50,266 nucleotides of DNA. It comes from Anaerolineae bacterium. GTDB taxonomy: Bacteria > Chloroflexota > Anaerolineae > JAAYZQ01. The stretch spans positions 1 through 50,266 of the forward strand of contig JAFGIA010000339.1 in NCBI GenBank assembly GCA_016929795.1, given 5' to 3'. The notes beneath the pieces were generated by a model. The model worked only from the letters and a program-made list of their open reading frames with translations. It was not told the origin of the DNA and made no database searches. Positions 30,910-39,149 of this stretch are shown one piece after another. Position numbers and translations under genes: made by a program. Numbering within the stretch: position 1 is the stretch's first letter; the number at the start of each line of letters is the position of its first letter.

Positions 30910-32301
30910 TTATAGCACAGATTGAGAAGGGGAGCCAACGCTGACACAAATCGCTCGCAGCAGCGTGGCCTCCTGTTCCGGAAGAACGGTACGCGGGTCG
31001 AGGATGAGGCGGTTTTCCTCGATGCGGGCAACGACTGGCGGATCGGCGGCACGCAGGCGGGTGGCAAGGTCGTCCGGTGACAGGGTACCGATCGCCACCA
31101 GGCAGGTGGGCAATGTCTCACCCGGCAGGCTGCCGCCGCCAACGGTCGATCGGCCTGGCACTATTGCTGCCTCGACCCCCTGCTCTGTTAGCGCACGCAC
31201 CCATGCCTCAGCCCTTGCCTGTAGGACATCCTTGCTCGCACTGATCATGCGCCACACGGGAACCCGGTGCGCGGCATCATCCAGGAGGTAATGGCGCAGT
31301 GTTGCCTGCAAGCCTGCCAGTGTCGTCTTGTCCACACGCAGCGCGCGGGTGAGAGGGAATTTCTTCAAGGCTGCAATCAGGTCGGCACGGCCGAGGATCA
31401 CACCGGCCTGTGGTCCGCCGAGCAACTTGTCGCCGCTACACGATACCAGCGACGCACCGGCGGCGACGCTCTCCTGGATCGTCGGCTCGTGCGCCAGGCC
31501 GTAAGGCTCGGTATCGAGCAGCGTGCCGCTGCCCAGGTCGTCGAACAGAAACAGGCCGTGCTCGTCTGCCAGCGCCACCATATCGGCCAGAGAGGGCTCG
31601 TGTGTAAAACCGACGAGCCGAAAATTGCTGCGATGGACGCGCATCAGGGCCACCGTCTGCTCTGTAATCGCCGCCTCATAGTCGCGCACGTAGGTGCGGT
31701 TCGTAGTTCCCACCTCCACCAACCGTGCGCCGCTCTGGCGCATGACATCGGGAATGCGAAACCCTCCGCCGATCTCGACCAATTGCCCACGTGATAGGAT
31801 CACCTCTCGCCCCTGGGCAAGCGCCATCAGGATCAGGAGCACGGCCGCGGCATTGTTATTCACTACCAGTGCCGCTTCGGCGCCCGTCAGCCGGCACAGA
31901 ATCTCTTCCGCGTGGGCATAGCGTGAACCGCGTCGGCCCACTCCAAGGTCATACTCCAGGTTCGAATAGCCGACAGCCACCGCATCCATCGCTGCCCGTG
32001 CTTCATCGCTCAGCGGTGCGCGGCCCAGGTTCGTATGCACTACCACTCCCGTGGCATTGATCACCGGGCGCAGCGTCGGCTCCACCCGGCGCGCCAGCAG
32101 TTCGCCCACACGAAGGGCCAGTGCGGCCATCGGCGGGGCGGGCGAGTCATTGCGAATCGCACCACGCGCCATATCGAGGGCTTCGCGAGCTGCGTCCACC
32201 ACTAACTCGTGGCTCCATTCCCTTACCAGGGCAGCCACCTGGCTTTCCTGCAACAGCCGATCCACACTCGGCAGCTTGCGCAACTCCTCTTCAATCTGCA
32301 T
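30910..32301 (-). CDS. selA: L-seryl-tRNA(Sec) selenium transferase
   Basis: A 463-residue PLP enzyme that converts Ser-tRNA(Sec) to Sec-tRNA(Sec) with selenophosphate. N-terminal LRKLPSVDRLLQ and the core INATGVVVHTNLGRAPLS, YSNLEYDLGVGRRGSRY, VNNNAAAVLLIL, LVEIGGGFRIPDVM and FDDLGSGTL are diagnostic. The PLP lysine is Lys292 in SCSGDKLLGGPQAG. ATG 32301 has TAGGAG. selB, selC and selD are not in the window. It follows a small membrane-protein gene by 12 bases, so it shares the 32719 promoter. Confidence 0.96.
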   Translation of the reverse strand: MQIEEELRKLPSVDRLLQESQVAALVREWSHELVVDAAREALDMARGAIRNDSPAPPMAALALRVGELLARRVEPTLRPVINATGVVVHTNLGRAPLSDEARAAMDAVAVGYSNLEYDLGVGRRGSRYAHAEEILCRLTGAEAALVVNNNAAAVLLILMALAQGREVILSRGQLVEIGGGFRIPDVMRQSGARLVEVGTTNRTYVRDYEAAITEQTVALMRVHRSNFRLVGFTHEPSLADMVALADEHGLFLFDDLGSGTLLDTEPYGLAHEPTIQESVAAGASLVSCSGDKLLGGPQAGVILGRADLIAALKKFPLTRALRVDKTTLAGLQATLRHYLLDDAAHRVPVWRMISASKDVLQARAEAWVRALTEQGVEAAIVPGRSTVGGGSLPGETLPTCLVAIGTLSPDDLATRLRAADPPVVARIEENRLILDPRTVLPEQEATLLRAICVSVGSPSQSVL

Positions 32302-32313
32302 GACTTGACACTC

Positions 32314-32712
32314 CTATCCGGTCCGGCCTGGCTGATCACCGCGCAAGCGGGCAATGAGAACCTCCAGTACCACAAACATCAGGATGATGACCAGGGCAAA
32401 GCCGACATGAAACGACCGGTGCATTTGGAGCCATGCCCACACCACCACGGACACCCCGCCCCACGCACCATGTCGAAAAAAACGCCACGGGTCTTGCGCC
32501 GTCGCTACCGGGGCAAAGCGCCTGTTCAAGTATGCAGCCGCCGGGATCAACGTTGCCGTAACCGCCAGAAAAAGGAGCGCAAAAAAGAACTCGATCGCCC
32601 CCGCCTGATCTGGGGCGACGCGCCCCGCCAGCTCGTATAGGCTCCACCATCCCGTGGCTGCTACCAGCAACGCCACGCACGTGATCAGCGTATCGCGCAC
32701 TCTCCTCTTCAC
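32314..32712 (-). CDS. Small membrane protein, probably leaderless, heads the selA operon
   Basis: 132 residues with about four hydrophobic segments (LITCVALLVAATGWWSLYEL, IEFFFALLFLAVTATLIPA, WGGVSVVVWAWLQ and VGFALVIILMFVVLEVLI). Family not recognised. GTG 32712 is six bases after a TATAAT on the minus strand, so no RBS can be present and the mRNA is predicted to be leaderless. Upstream in-frame sequence belongs to the opposite-strand gene. Confidence 0.65.
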   Translation of the reverse strand: MKRRVRDTLITCVALLVAATGWWSLYELAGRVAPDQAGAIEFFFALLFLAVTATLIPAAAYLNRRFAPVATAQDPWRFFRHGAWGGVSVVVWAWLQMHRSFHVGFALVIILMFVVLEVLIARLRGDQPGRTG

Positions 32713-32718
32713 GGTCTC

Positions 32719-32724
32719 ATTATA
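32719..32724 (-). promoter_or_regulatory. -10 element of the selA-DUF6391-holA operon
   Basis: Minus-strand GGGGTATAAT, with TTGGTC 18 bases upstream as a weak -35. The start codon is six bases downstream. Confidence 0.65.
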
Positions 32725-32835
32725 CCCCAAAACGGCACGCAGGACCAAGCACGCGACATCATTGTTTTGATCTCTCCTGTTGGATCTCGGAGCCAGGCGT
32801 GAGCATCTCACACTTTCGTGGATTTGAGCAGCTTG

Positions 32836-32844
32836 TGGTATAAT
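32836..32844 (+). promoter_or_regulatory. Extended -10 promoter of the FHA regulator gene
   Basis: TGGTATAAT (within TTGTGGTATAAT) with no good -35; ATG 32875 follows with GAGGGAAAG as RBS. Confidence 0.65.
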
Positions 32845-32874
32845 CAGGCTGCAGCACGACCCGAGGGAAAGTTC

Positions 32875-33495
32875 ATGGCGGCGACCATAGAGGTGCCCTT
32901 CTTGTGCGATCCGGCCGGGAGAGAACACGTCCTGGCCTTGGACACAGTGACCATCGGCCGCGCGGTGGAAAATGACATCGTCATCACCAGCCGGCGTGTG
33001 TCGCGCGAGCACGCACGCATCGAGCGCCAAGGCCGGCGCCGGGTGTTGTTCGATCTCGGCAGCACCAATGGCACATTTTTTAACGACGAGCGCTTGATGG
33101 CGCCTGTCGAGCTGCGCAACGGCGACCGCATTCAGATCGGCGATGTCGTGCTCACCTTTCACGATCCCGAAAGCACATCCCTTGACAGCCCCTTTCCAGA
33201 TCTGGACATAGACGAGGCTGCCGCCCTCGTGCGAGTCGACCGCCGGGTCGTTTCCCTCTCACCGAAAGAGTTTTCCTTGCTCTCCTACCTCTATGCACAT
33301 GCGGGCGAGGTACGCTCCAAGGACGAGATCGCCGCAGCGGTTTGGCCCGAGTACGAAAGCGGGATCTATGACTACCAGATTGAAAACCTGGTGCGCCGCC
33401 TGCGCGAACGTATCGAGCCCCAGCCGTCAGAGCCACAGCTCCTCATCACTGTGCGTGGACAGGGCTACAAGCTGGTCGTGCCGCGCCAGGCGTGA
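32875..33495 (+). CDS. FHA-domain / OmpR-type winged-helix transcription regulator
   Basis: 206 residues. The FHA domain, which binds phosphothreonine, spans about 15-100: VTIGRAVENDIVIT, SRRVSREHARIERQ and DLGSTNGTFFNDERL give the conserved GR..ND, S..H and N-G-T residues. The OmpR/PhoB-type winged helix follows at about 115-205 (VSLSPKEFSLLSYLYAHAGE, YQIENLVRRLRERIEP, TVRGQGYKL). An FHA domain takes the place of a receiver, so DNA binding may be switched by a phosphorylated partner. The Ser/Thr kinase gene 196 bases downstream is the obvious candidate. Confidence 0.93.
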   Translation: MAATIEVPFLCDPAGREHVLALDTVTIGRAVENDIVITSRRVSREHARIERQGRRRVLFDLGSTNGTFFNDERLMAPVELRNGDRIQIGDVVLTFHDPESTSLDSPFPDLDIDEAAALVRVDRRVVSLSPKEFSLLSYLYAHAGEVRSKDEIAAAVWPEYESGIYDYQIENLVRRLRERIEPQPSEPQLLITVRGQGYKLVVPRQA

Positions 33496-33633
33496 TCCGG
33501 CAACCGCGCTGGATCCAGTTTTCGCAGCAGAGGCAGCTCCCACTTGCCCGAACCGTGGGTGCGGCAGCCTGCTCTGATCAAGAAATTGGATCTATCAAAA
33601 CACGTAGGCGCATAGTAGCACGTTGTTAGCCAA

Positions 33634-33662
33634 TTGATAGGTACGAATGGTGCGTCTATGAT
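33634..33662 (+). promoter_or_regulatory. Promoter of the Ser/Thr kinase gene
   Basis: TTGATA (33634-33639), 17 bases, TATGAT (33657-33662), about 30 bases before GTG 33692. Confidence 0.75.
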
Positions 33663-33691
33663 ATGATGTGCACCGAAGAATGGAGGGATAG

Positions 33692-35296
33692 GTGGCAATA
33701 GATTCGCTCGAAGGGCAAAATCTGGGCAAATATCGGGTACTGGAGCCTTTGGGGCGGGGCGGCATGGCCCGCGTCTACCGGGCCTATCACCCACAGCTCG
33801 ATCGCTACGTGGCCATCAAGGTGCTGCGCTCTGACCTGGTCGAAGAGACCGAGTTTCTCGCTCGCTTCCAACGCGAGGCACGCGCTGTGGCCGGCCTGCG
33901 CCACCCGAACATCGTCCAGGTCTTTGACTTTGACGCGCGCGAGGACATCTATTACATGGTCATGGAGCTGCTTGAGGGCGACACCCTCCACCGGCGATTG
34001 GATGACTATCGCGCGCGCGAGGAACGAATGCCGCTCGGCGAGGCGCTGCGCATCGTGCTCGACGTGCTCGACGGGCTGGAGTACGCACACAGCGAGGGCA
34101 TGATCCACCGCGATGTCAAGCCGGCCAACATCCTGCTCACCCGCAAAGGCGAGGCAGTGCTCACCGATTTTGGCATCGCCCAAATCGTCGGTGGCACACG
34201 CCACACAGTATCTGGCGCACTGATGGGCACACTCAGCTACATGGCGCCCGAGCAAGCGATGGAAGGCCAGTGTGATGCCAGGAGCGATATCTATTCACTC
34301 GGCATCGTCCTGTACGAGATGTTGACTGGCGAGCCGCCTTTCGATGCCGAAACGCCACTGGCGATCCTGCTCAAACATGTCAACGACCCGCTGCCGCTAC
34401 CGCGGACCCGCGCGCCCGACCTGCCCGCGCCTATCGAGCGGGTCGTGCTCAAGGCACTCGCCAAGCGGCGGCAGGATCGGTACGAAAGCGCGGCACAGAT
34501 GGCGGCTGCCGTGCGCAGTGCCGCCGAGGCCGCCGGGGTGTCCCTGCCCGGGCGCATATCGCCCCCCCTGTCGTTCACCACGACCCAGGCGCCGTCCGAG
34601 TCCGTGGCCGTGTTGACCGGCGCCGAGCGCCAGAAGGCGGTAGCGGCACAGGCGGCCGCCGAGGACACGGATGCCAGTATCAGTGAAAAGCTGGCTGCCA
34701 TTCGGAGTAACCTCGCGCCACAGCCCGTCCCTGCGCCAGTCGTCGCCGCCGCGGTGGCAGGTGTCGGCACATCCGCTTCCTCGGCACAGCCTGCGGGCAG
34801 TGGAGTGCACATTGATCTCCAAGTTGATCTGCCCTCTGACGAATTGGACAAGCGCCGCCGAAGCGTGGGCATGTCCATCCTGCTTGGCCTGGCCTTGATC
34901 GTGGTGGGCAATGTGAGCGTGGTCTTTGGCAGCCTGGTGAGCAACCGCTGGGGGATGTATGAACGTGGCTGGCCCTTCGAACTGTTGCTCGTCGGTCTGG
35001 CGCTGGCACTGATCATCCAGTCGAACGGCTCACCCTGGCTCGTCTTCCCGGCGGGTGTGCTGCTGGGTAATGGGTACCTGATGGCCTTCTATGCCCTGAC
35101 AGACGCCTGGACCTGGTGGACCTGGCTGTGGCCCTTGGAGCTGGTGGTCGTTTTTGGGGCGGCAGCACTCGCCATCCACCTCTACAACGACGGTAGAGAG
35201 GGGCGTGACAGAGCACGGCACATGGCAATCCGGGTCATGCGTCCCACCCTGATGGCGGCTGTGATCCTGGTGATGCTTGGCCTGGTGTTCGGATAA
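33692..35296 (+). CDS. Membrane Ser/Thr protein kinase
   Basis: 534 residues. N-terminal Hanks-type kinase domain: GRGGMARVY glycine loop (21-29), Lys43 in VAIKVL, HRDVKPANIL with Asp141, DFG at 159-161, and APEQ. A Pro/Ala linker (about 280-385) leads to four C-terminal transmembrane helices (SILLGLALIVVGNVSVVFGSL onward). It lacks PASTA repeats, so the membrane part may itself be the sensor. GTG 33692 follows GGAGGGA. With the FHA-winged-helix gene upstream it forms a plausible kinase-to-transcription pair, and the membrane-protein gene downstream (52-base gap) is probably co-transcribed. Confidence 0.92.
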   Translation: MAIDSLEGQNLGKYRVLEPLGRGGMARVYRAYHPQLDRYVAIKVLRSDLVEETEFLARFQREARAVAGLRHPNIVQVFDFDAREDIYYMVMELLEGDTLHRRLDDYRAREERMPLGEALRIVLDVLDGLEYAHSEGMIHRDVKPANILLTRKGEAVLTDFGIAQIVGGTRHTVSGALMGTLSYMAPEQAMEGQCDARSDIYSLGIVLYEMLTGEPPFDAETPLAILLKHVNDPLPLPRTRAPDLPAPIERVVLKALAKRRQDRYESAAQMAAAVRSAAEAAGVSLPGRISPPLSFTTTQAPSESVAVLTGAERQKAVAAQAAAEDTDASISEKLAAIRSNLAPQPVPAPVVAAAVAGVGTSASSAQPAGSGVHIDLQVDLPSDELDKRRRSVGMSILLGLALIVVGNVSVVFGSLVSNRWGMYERGWPFELLLVGLALALIIQSNGSPWLVFPAGVLLGNGYLMAFYALTDAWTWWTWLWPLELVVVFGAAALAIHLYNDGREGRDRARHMAIRVMRPTLMAAVILVMLGLVFG

Positions 35297-35348
35297 GATG
35301 CCGGTCGACCGACCGGTTGAATCGAGAGGAGATAAGGAGAAAAACGAG

Positions 35349-36056
35349 ATGGAAAAGCGAAAAACCTTGATCATTGGGACAACACTGGTCCTCTTTGGGC
35401 TACTGTCGCTGAGCTGCAGTGGGATGAGTCTGCTCTTGGGGCTCGACGTGCTTGGCCTTGTCTGGCGCCTGTGGCCGGGCATTGTCATCGTATTGGGGCT
35501 GCTCTTCATCGCGGCCCCCCTGCTCGCCCCCAGCAAGCGCGGGCTGGGCGCCCTCTTTATCCCCGGCATGGTGGTGCTTACCACCGGTGGGCTGCTCCTG
35601 TTTGCCAGCATCTTTGATGCGTGGAAGATATGGGCCACTCTCTGGCCGATGATGCTCATCTCGCTGGCGACAGGCTTTTTGTTCGCAGCCGCCTACATGC
35701 GCATCAGCGGTCTGCTGATCCCTGCCGTCATCCTTGGGTTGAACGGCCTGGTCTTTCAGTTCTGCGCCCTCACGGGACTCTGGAGCTGGTGGTCGGTGCT
35801 GTGGGTGATCGAGCCGCTCTCTGTCGGCCTCGCCCTGCTCACGGTTGGCGCACTCGGGCGCAAATCAGGGATCATCACCGCCGGGCTGATCGTGTGCGGC
35901 GTGGCCGCAGTCGGGTTCTTGCTCATGATCTCGATCCTCGGCGACTGGTGGCCGCTGCGCCTCGTAGGCCCGCTATTCATCATCCTGGCCGGCGCCGCAC
36001 TCCTCGCCTGGAACACGCTCCGAGGCCGCCTCTTGCCCCGCTCTGCGACAGAATAA
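35349..36056 (+). CDS. Multi-pass membrane protein downstream of the kinase
   Basis: 235 residues with about eight hydrophobic segments (LIIGTTLVLFGLLSLSCSGM, LWPGIVIVLGLLFIAAPLL, LFIPGMVVLTTGGLLLFASI, LWPMMLISLATGFLF and others). The repeated LWPGIVIVLGLLF/LWPMMLISLATG pattern is like that of LiaF-type or DUF5668 membrane proteins; this is a weak resemblance. ATG 35349 follows AAGGAG. It is followed by a strong terminator. Confidence 0.72.
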   Translation: MEKRKTLIIGTTLVLFGLLSLSCSGMSLLLGLDVLGLVWRLWPGIVIVLGLLFIAAPLLAPSKRGLGALFIPGMVVLTTGGLLLFASIFDAWKIWATLWPMMLISLATGFLFAAAYMRISGLLIPAVILGLNGLVFQFCALTGLWSWWSVLWVIEPLSVGLALLTVGALGRKSGIITAGLIVCGVAAVGFLLMISILGDWWPLRLVGPLFIILAGAALLAWNTLRGRLLPRSATE

Positions 36057-36066
36057 AGTAGCAAGC

Positions 36067-36106
36067 AGCAAGCAGCACGATGATCGCGTGCTGCTTGCTG
36101 CTTTTT
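36067..36106 (+). terminator. Intrinsic terminator
   Basis: AGCAAGCAGCACG and CGTGCTGCTTGCT form a 13-bp stem, followed by GCTTTTT. It closes the kinase/membrane-protein unit and sits at the 3' end of the converging sortase gene. Confidence 0.9.
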
Positions 36107-36923
36107 AATTCCCGACCGGCTCTGCCACTACATAGATGCGCAGGGGAAAAGGCTCGACGTCGGCACCGCCACAGCTCACGAGTGTCAAGCGCTCTGGCCC
36201 GCCCGGGGATAGGTAATTCAGGTGTTGCGTCAGCTCCCCAAAGCTCTGCTGCCGCCAGCGTACCTGTTTGATCTCCACCACCTCGTAGGTAAAGTGCTCA
36301 CCGGCCTGGTTGACCACGTGCACCTTCTGTCCCTGGCGTAGACTGCCAAGGCGCACAAAGACACCGTTGTAGCCATAACCATAGTTGTGGCCGACCAGGA
36401 TCATGTTGCCCTTCTCGCCGGGGGAGGCCGAGCCTTCCCAATGCCCCACCAAGTCGGCCCTTCCTGAACGGAAGAGCCGAGTCGTATTCCACGTCCACGC
36501 ACCTGTTTGCCTGTCACGCGTGCGCGGTAGTAGGATGATCGAGCGCTCCACGCCAAGGGCAGGGATGCGAATCTGGACCGGCGCCGGCGGAGGTGTGGGC
36601 GAAGGGACAGGCGTCGGGCTTGGGACAGGCGTAGCGGTCGCCGTCCAGGTTGGGGGCACCGTTGGCGTGGGCGTAGGTGATGGAGTCCAGGTCATCGCGG
36701 GTACCGGCAACGCGGCCAGGCTATCGCCGCGCAGGTAGCGATCCTGGCTCACCAGCCAGCTATTCACCCCGGAATAGATGGCATAGCCTCCGGCGACAAG
36801 CAAAAAGAATACACCCGCCCCGATCAAGAGGGTAGACAGGCTGCGGCCGAGCCAGGCACTGCGGCGCGCGGACCACGCCGCAACCGGATCGTAGAGATGG
36901 GCGATGCGCGCTCTGATCTCCAT
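36105..36923 (-). CDS. Sortase (class D/E-like)
   Basis: A 272-residue transpeptidase that would anchor proteins to the cell wall outside the membrane. N-terminal anchor TLLIGAGVFFLLVAGGYAIY (31-50), a Pro/Thr-rich linker (75-115) and a sortase beta barrel with catalytic His179 (LVGHNYGYG), Cys251 (TLVSCGG) and Arg262 (FPLRIYVV). The start ATG 36923 is only six bases from TATAAT, so the mRNA would be leaderless; upstream in-frame codons overlap the promoter. A candidate substrate is the Cys-rich surface protein at 38501. Confidence 0.9.
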   Translation of the reverse strand: MEIRARIAHLYDPVAAWSARRSAWLGRSLSTLLIGAGVFFLLVAGGYAIYSGVNSWLVSQDRYLRGDSLAALPVPAMTWTPSPTPTPTVPPTWTATATPVPSPTPVPSPTPPPAPVQIRIPALGVERSIILLPRTRDRQTGAWTWNTTRLFRSGRADLVGHWEGSASPGEKGNMILVGHNYGYGYNGVFVRLGSLRQGQKVHVVNQAGEHFTYEVVEIKQVRWRQQSFGELTQHLNYLSPGGPERLTLVSCGGADVEPFPLRIYVVAEPVGN

Positions 36924-36929
36924 AAAGAG

Positions 36930-36958
36930 ATTATACCTTTGTTTCGGACGCCCGTCAA
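36930..36958 (-). promoter_or_regulatory. Promoter of the sortase gene (leaderless)
   Basis: Minus-strand TTGACG (36958-36953), 17 bases, TATAAT (36935-36930). ATG begins six bases later, so transcription should start at or beside the start codon. Confidence 0.85.
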
Positions 36959-36990
36959 CACGCCAGGTTGACAACATCGACATTTGATTA

Positions 36991-37019
36991 TTGACACGCT
37001 ATCAAAAATATGGTAAACT
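36991..37019 (+). promoter_or_regulatory. Promoter of the cNMP/TPR gene
   Basis: TTGACA (36991-36996), 17 bases, TAAACT (37014-37019). Confidence 0.75.
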
Positions 37020-37058
37020 GACCTGGAAGGAGAGGGAGAAAGGACGGGTTGCGGTCGG

Positions 37059-38375
37059 ATGCGCAAGCAGGTTGCCATTTACGATGGCGAGGCGGATGTC
37101 CGGCTAGGGCCAGCGGAGGCACGTGCCACGATCCGTCGCAGACTGGTGCCGATCGCCGCCCACCATGGGATCGGGGCGGACGACGTGCACGACCTCGTGC
37201 GGCGCATGGAGCCCCGCAGCTATCTTCCCGGCCAGGTGCTTGTGCCGGCAGGTGTCCGGGCCGACTGCTTTGGCCTGCTCGTGCGTGGCCAGGTAACCGT
37301 CCAGTTCGGCCAACGCACACTCGCCAGGCCGGTGCTCGTTCTTTTGCCTGGCAGCACCTTTGGCACAACCATGATCGAGGGCCAGCCGAGTGGGGCGACA
37401 CTCCAGGCATCGACACGCTGTGATGTCTGGTACCTGCGCCGGGCTGATTTGTTAGCGGTTGCTGGCGAAAAGAGAAAGGCACGCCAGGGCCACCAACTGC
37501 AACGCCTGGTCCGCCGTGCAGCAGTTGCCCTGATCGCCATTCTCATCGTCCTCGTCGCCCTCAATCTGCCGCCCGTGCGCCGCACACTGGCGCTGGCATC
37601 ACTTGCGGGCGGTCAATGGTGCGACGAGCAGGGCAAGAGTGCCTGTACAGAGGATGCATGGCGGGTAGCGGCGAACCTGGTGCCTGGCGATCCAGGACCT
37701 CTGCTCGCCTTGGGCACCTACTATCACCGCCAGGGTGACGTGGCGCGGGCCGAACAGGCCTTCGAGGCTGCAGGGGCACTGGCACCCGGTATCCCGGAGG
37801 TACACAACAACCTGGGCTTGATCTATGCCGGGCAGGGAGATCACGAGCGTGCCATCGCCGCGTTCCAGGAGGCGCTGAGCCTGGAGCCCGGGGTCGCTGC
37901 CACCGAGCATAACCTGGCCGCGAGCTTGCAGGCGCTGGGCCGCCAGCGCGAGGCGTTGGATCATTACCGGGCCGAGATCGCACTCGGGGGGCCGACAGCG
38001 AGCACTTGTGTCAACATGTCCATCGCTTACTATGACGTCGGTGACGTGGAGAGTGCTGCAGAGGCAGCGCGGCAAGCACTCGCAAGGGACGAGGATCTCG
38101 CACCGGCCTACGCCATGCTCGGGGCTGTGGCGATCACGGCGGATCAGCCGGAGCAGGCGCTGCCCTATTTGCAACACGCGGTGGCGCTTGACCGGGAGTA
38201 TGGCGAGGCGTATTTTTTTCTGGGTCTCAGCTACCGGGCACTCGACAGGCCCACAGACGCAATCGCCGCCTTTGAGCAGGCGCTGGTGCATGCAGGCGAC
38301 GAGCTGACGCGTGTGCGCATCCGGCGCCACCTGAACGAGCTGTACGCGATGCAGGAGCAAAGCCACACCTATTGA
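37059..38375 (+). CDS. Cyclic-nucleotide-binding-like / TPR membrane protein
   Basis: 438 residues. Residues 40-135 look like a CRP/cNMP-binding beta roll (YLPGQVLVPAGVRADCFGLL, RGQVTVQFGQ, VLLPGSTFGTTMIEGQPS, CDVWYLRRADLLAV), but the Arg/Ser-rich phosphate-binding cassette of true cAMP binders is not evident. A transmembrane helix follows (AAVALIAILIVLVALNL, about 150-166), then about six TPR units (PEVHNNLGLIYAGQGDHERA and similar, 205-430). That places a cytosolic sensor inside and a TPR scaffold outside. Function unknown. Confidence 0.78.
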   Translation: MRKQVAIYDGEADVRLGPAEARATIRRRLVPIAAHHGIGADDVHDLVRRMEPRSYLPGQVLVPAGVRADCFGLLVRGQVTVQFGQRTLARPVLVLLPGSTFGTTMIEGQPSGATLQASTRCDVWYLRRADLLAVAGEKRKARQGHQLQRLVRRAAVALIAILIVLVALNLPPVRRTLALASLAGGQWCDEQGKSACTEDAWRVAANLVPGDPGPLLALGTYYHRQGDVARAEQAFEAAGALAPGIPEVHNNLGLIYAGQGDHERAIAAFQEALSLEPGVAATEHNLAASLQALGRQREALDHYRAEIALGGPTASTCVNMSIAYYDVGDVESAAEAARQALARDEDLAPAYAMLGAVAITADQPEQALPYLQHAVALDREYGEAYFFLGLSYRALDRPTDAIAAFEQALVHAGDELTRVRIRRHLNELYAMQEQSHTY

Positions 38376-38500
38376 GCCGTGGCGGGAAAGGAGGTGGTCG
38401 TAGCACCCTGATCTTGACACAGTGCCGCAACTGACAAGCTGTAAAGTGACGCGCGCCTGGCCCGCAGGCCAGGCCCCCAGAAGGACAAGGAGGAAGGACT

Positions 38501-39097
38501 ATGCGTTCCACCGTCAAAGTAGTTGCCCTGGTGTTGATGTTATTGGCGCTGCTGGTACCGCTCACGAGCTATGCCGACGGCGCCAAGTGCCCCGATGATC
38601 CCGAGCTAAGCAAGACGTGCGACCAGGAGTCACCGCCCTTCTACGTCGTCATCAACCGCGACTTTGAGGCACTCGACCGCCTGGGCACTGGCTGCCAGCC
38701 GATTATCCTCGACTATCCCAACTGCACTAGCTGCTGCGGGACAGATCCGGACTGCGATCCCGCAGCGGATCAGGTCCAGACCGAGGTGTGCCCGATGCTT
38801 GCTGCCAACTACGATTGGCCGGCAGGTGTGGTAAACGAAATCCTCTACGAAATGTGCTGCGACTGTGGAACACCCAAGGGCACATGGCAGTTCCGCATCC
38901 GGCTGCTTGAGCCCAATGGGGACTGCCCGTACCAAGTCGACGCCAGCGGAGATCCGATTTGCTATGATGGCCTGCCGCCTGGCACCGGCATCGAGCTGCC
39001 CGCGCCACTGATTGCCGGTGGGTTGGCGATTGTGGGTGCAGTCATGCTAGGCGTGGGCATCGTCGTACGCCGCCGCAGCACCACTTCCCTTACTTGA
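38501..39097 (+). CDS. Cys-rich secreted surface protein with C-terminal anchor signal
   Basis: 198 residues. Signal peptide 1-25 (VVALVLMLLALLVPLTSYADG), an ectodomain with 13 cysteines (including CTSCC at 75-79 and CCDC at 119-122) and a C-terminal hydrophobic helix ending in RRRS. The segment DGLPPGTGIELPAP (156-169) just before the helix resembles an LPxTG sorting signal with one extra residue. A sortase is encoded about 1.6 kb upstream on the other strand. I do not recognise the ectodomain. ATG 38501 follows AAGGAGGAAGG. Confidence 0.75.
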   Translation: MRSTVKVVALVLMLLALLVPLTSYADGAKCPDDPELSKTCDQESPPFYVVINRDFEALDRLGTGCQPIILDYPNCTSCCGTDPDCDPAADQVQTEVCPMLAANYDWPAGVVNEILYEMCCDCGTPKGTWQFRIRLLEPNGDCPYQVDASGDPICYDGLPPGTGIELPAPLIAGGLAIVGAVMLGVGIVVRRRSTTSLT

Positions 39098-39111
39098 CCC
39101 AGATCGAAGAG

Positions 39112-39148
39112 AAGGGGGTGCCCCGCCTCTCGCTGGGGGCACTCCCTT
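39112..39148. terminator. Bidirectional terminator-like hairpin
   Basis: AAGGGGGTGCCCC and GGGGCACTCCCTT form a 13-bp stem (one G-U pair) with an 11-base loop, between the converging surface-protein and VanW genes. The U-tracts are weak, so its efficiency is uncertain. Confidence 0.65.
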
Positions 39149-39149
39149 C

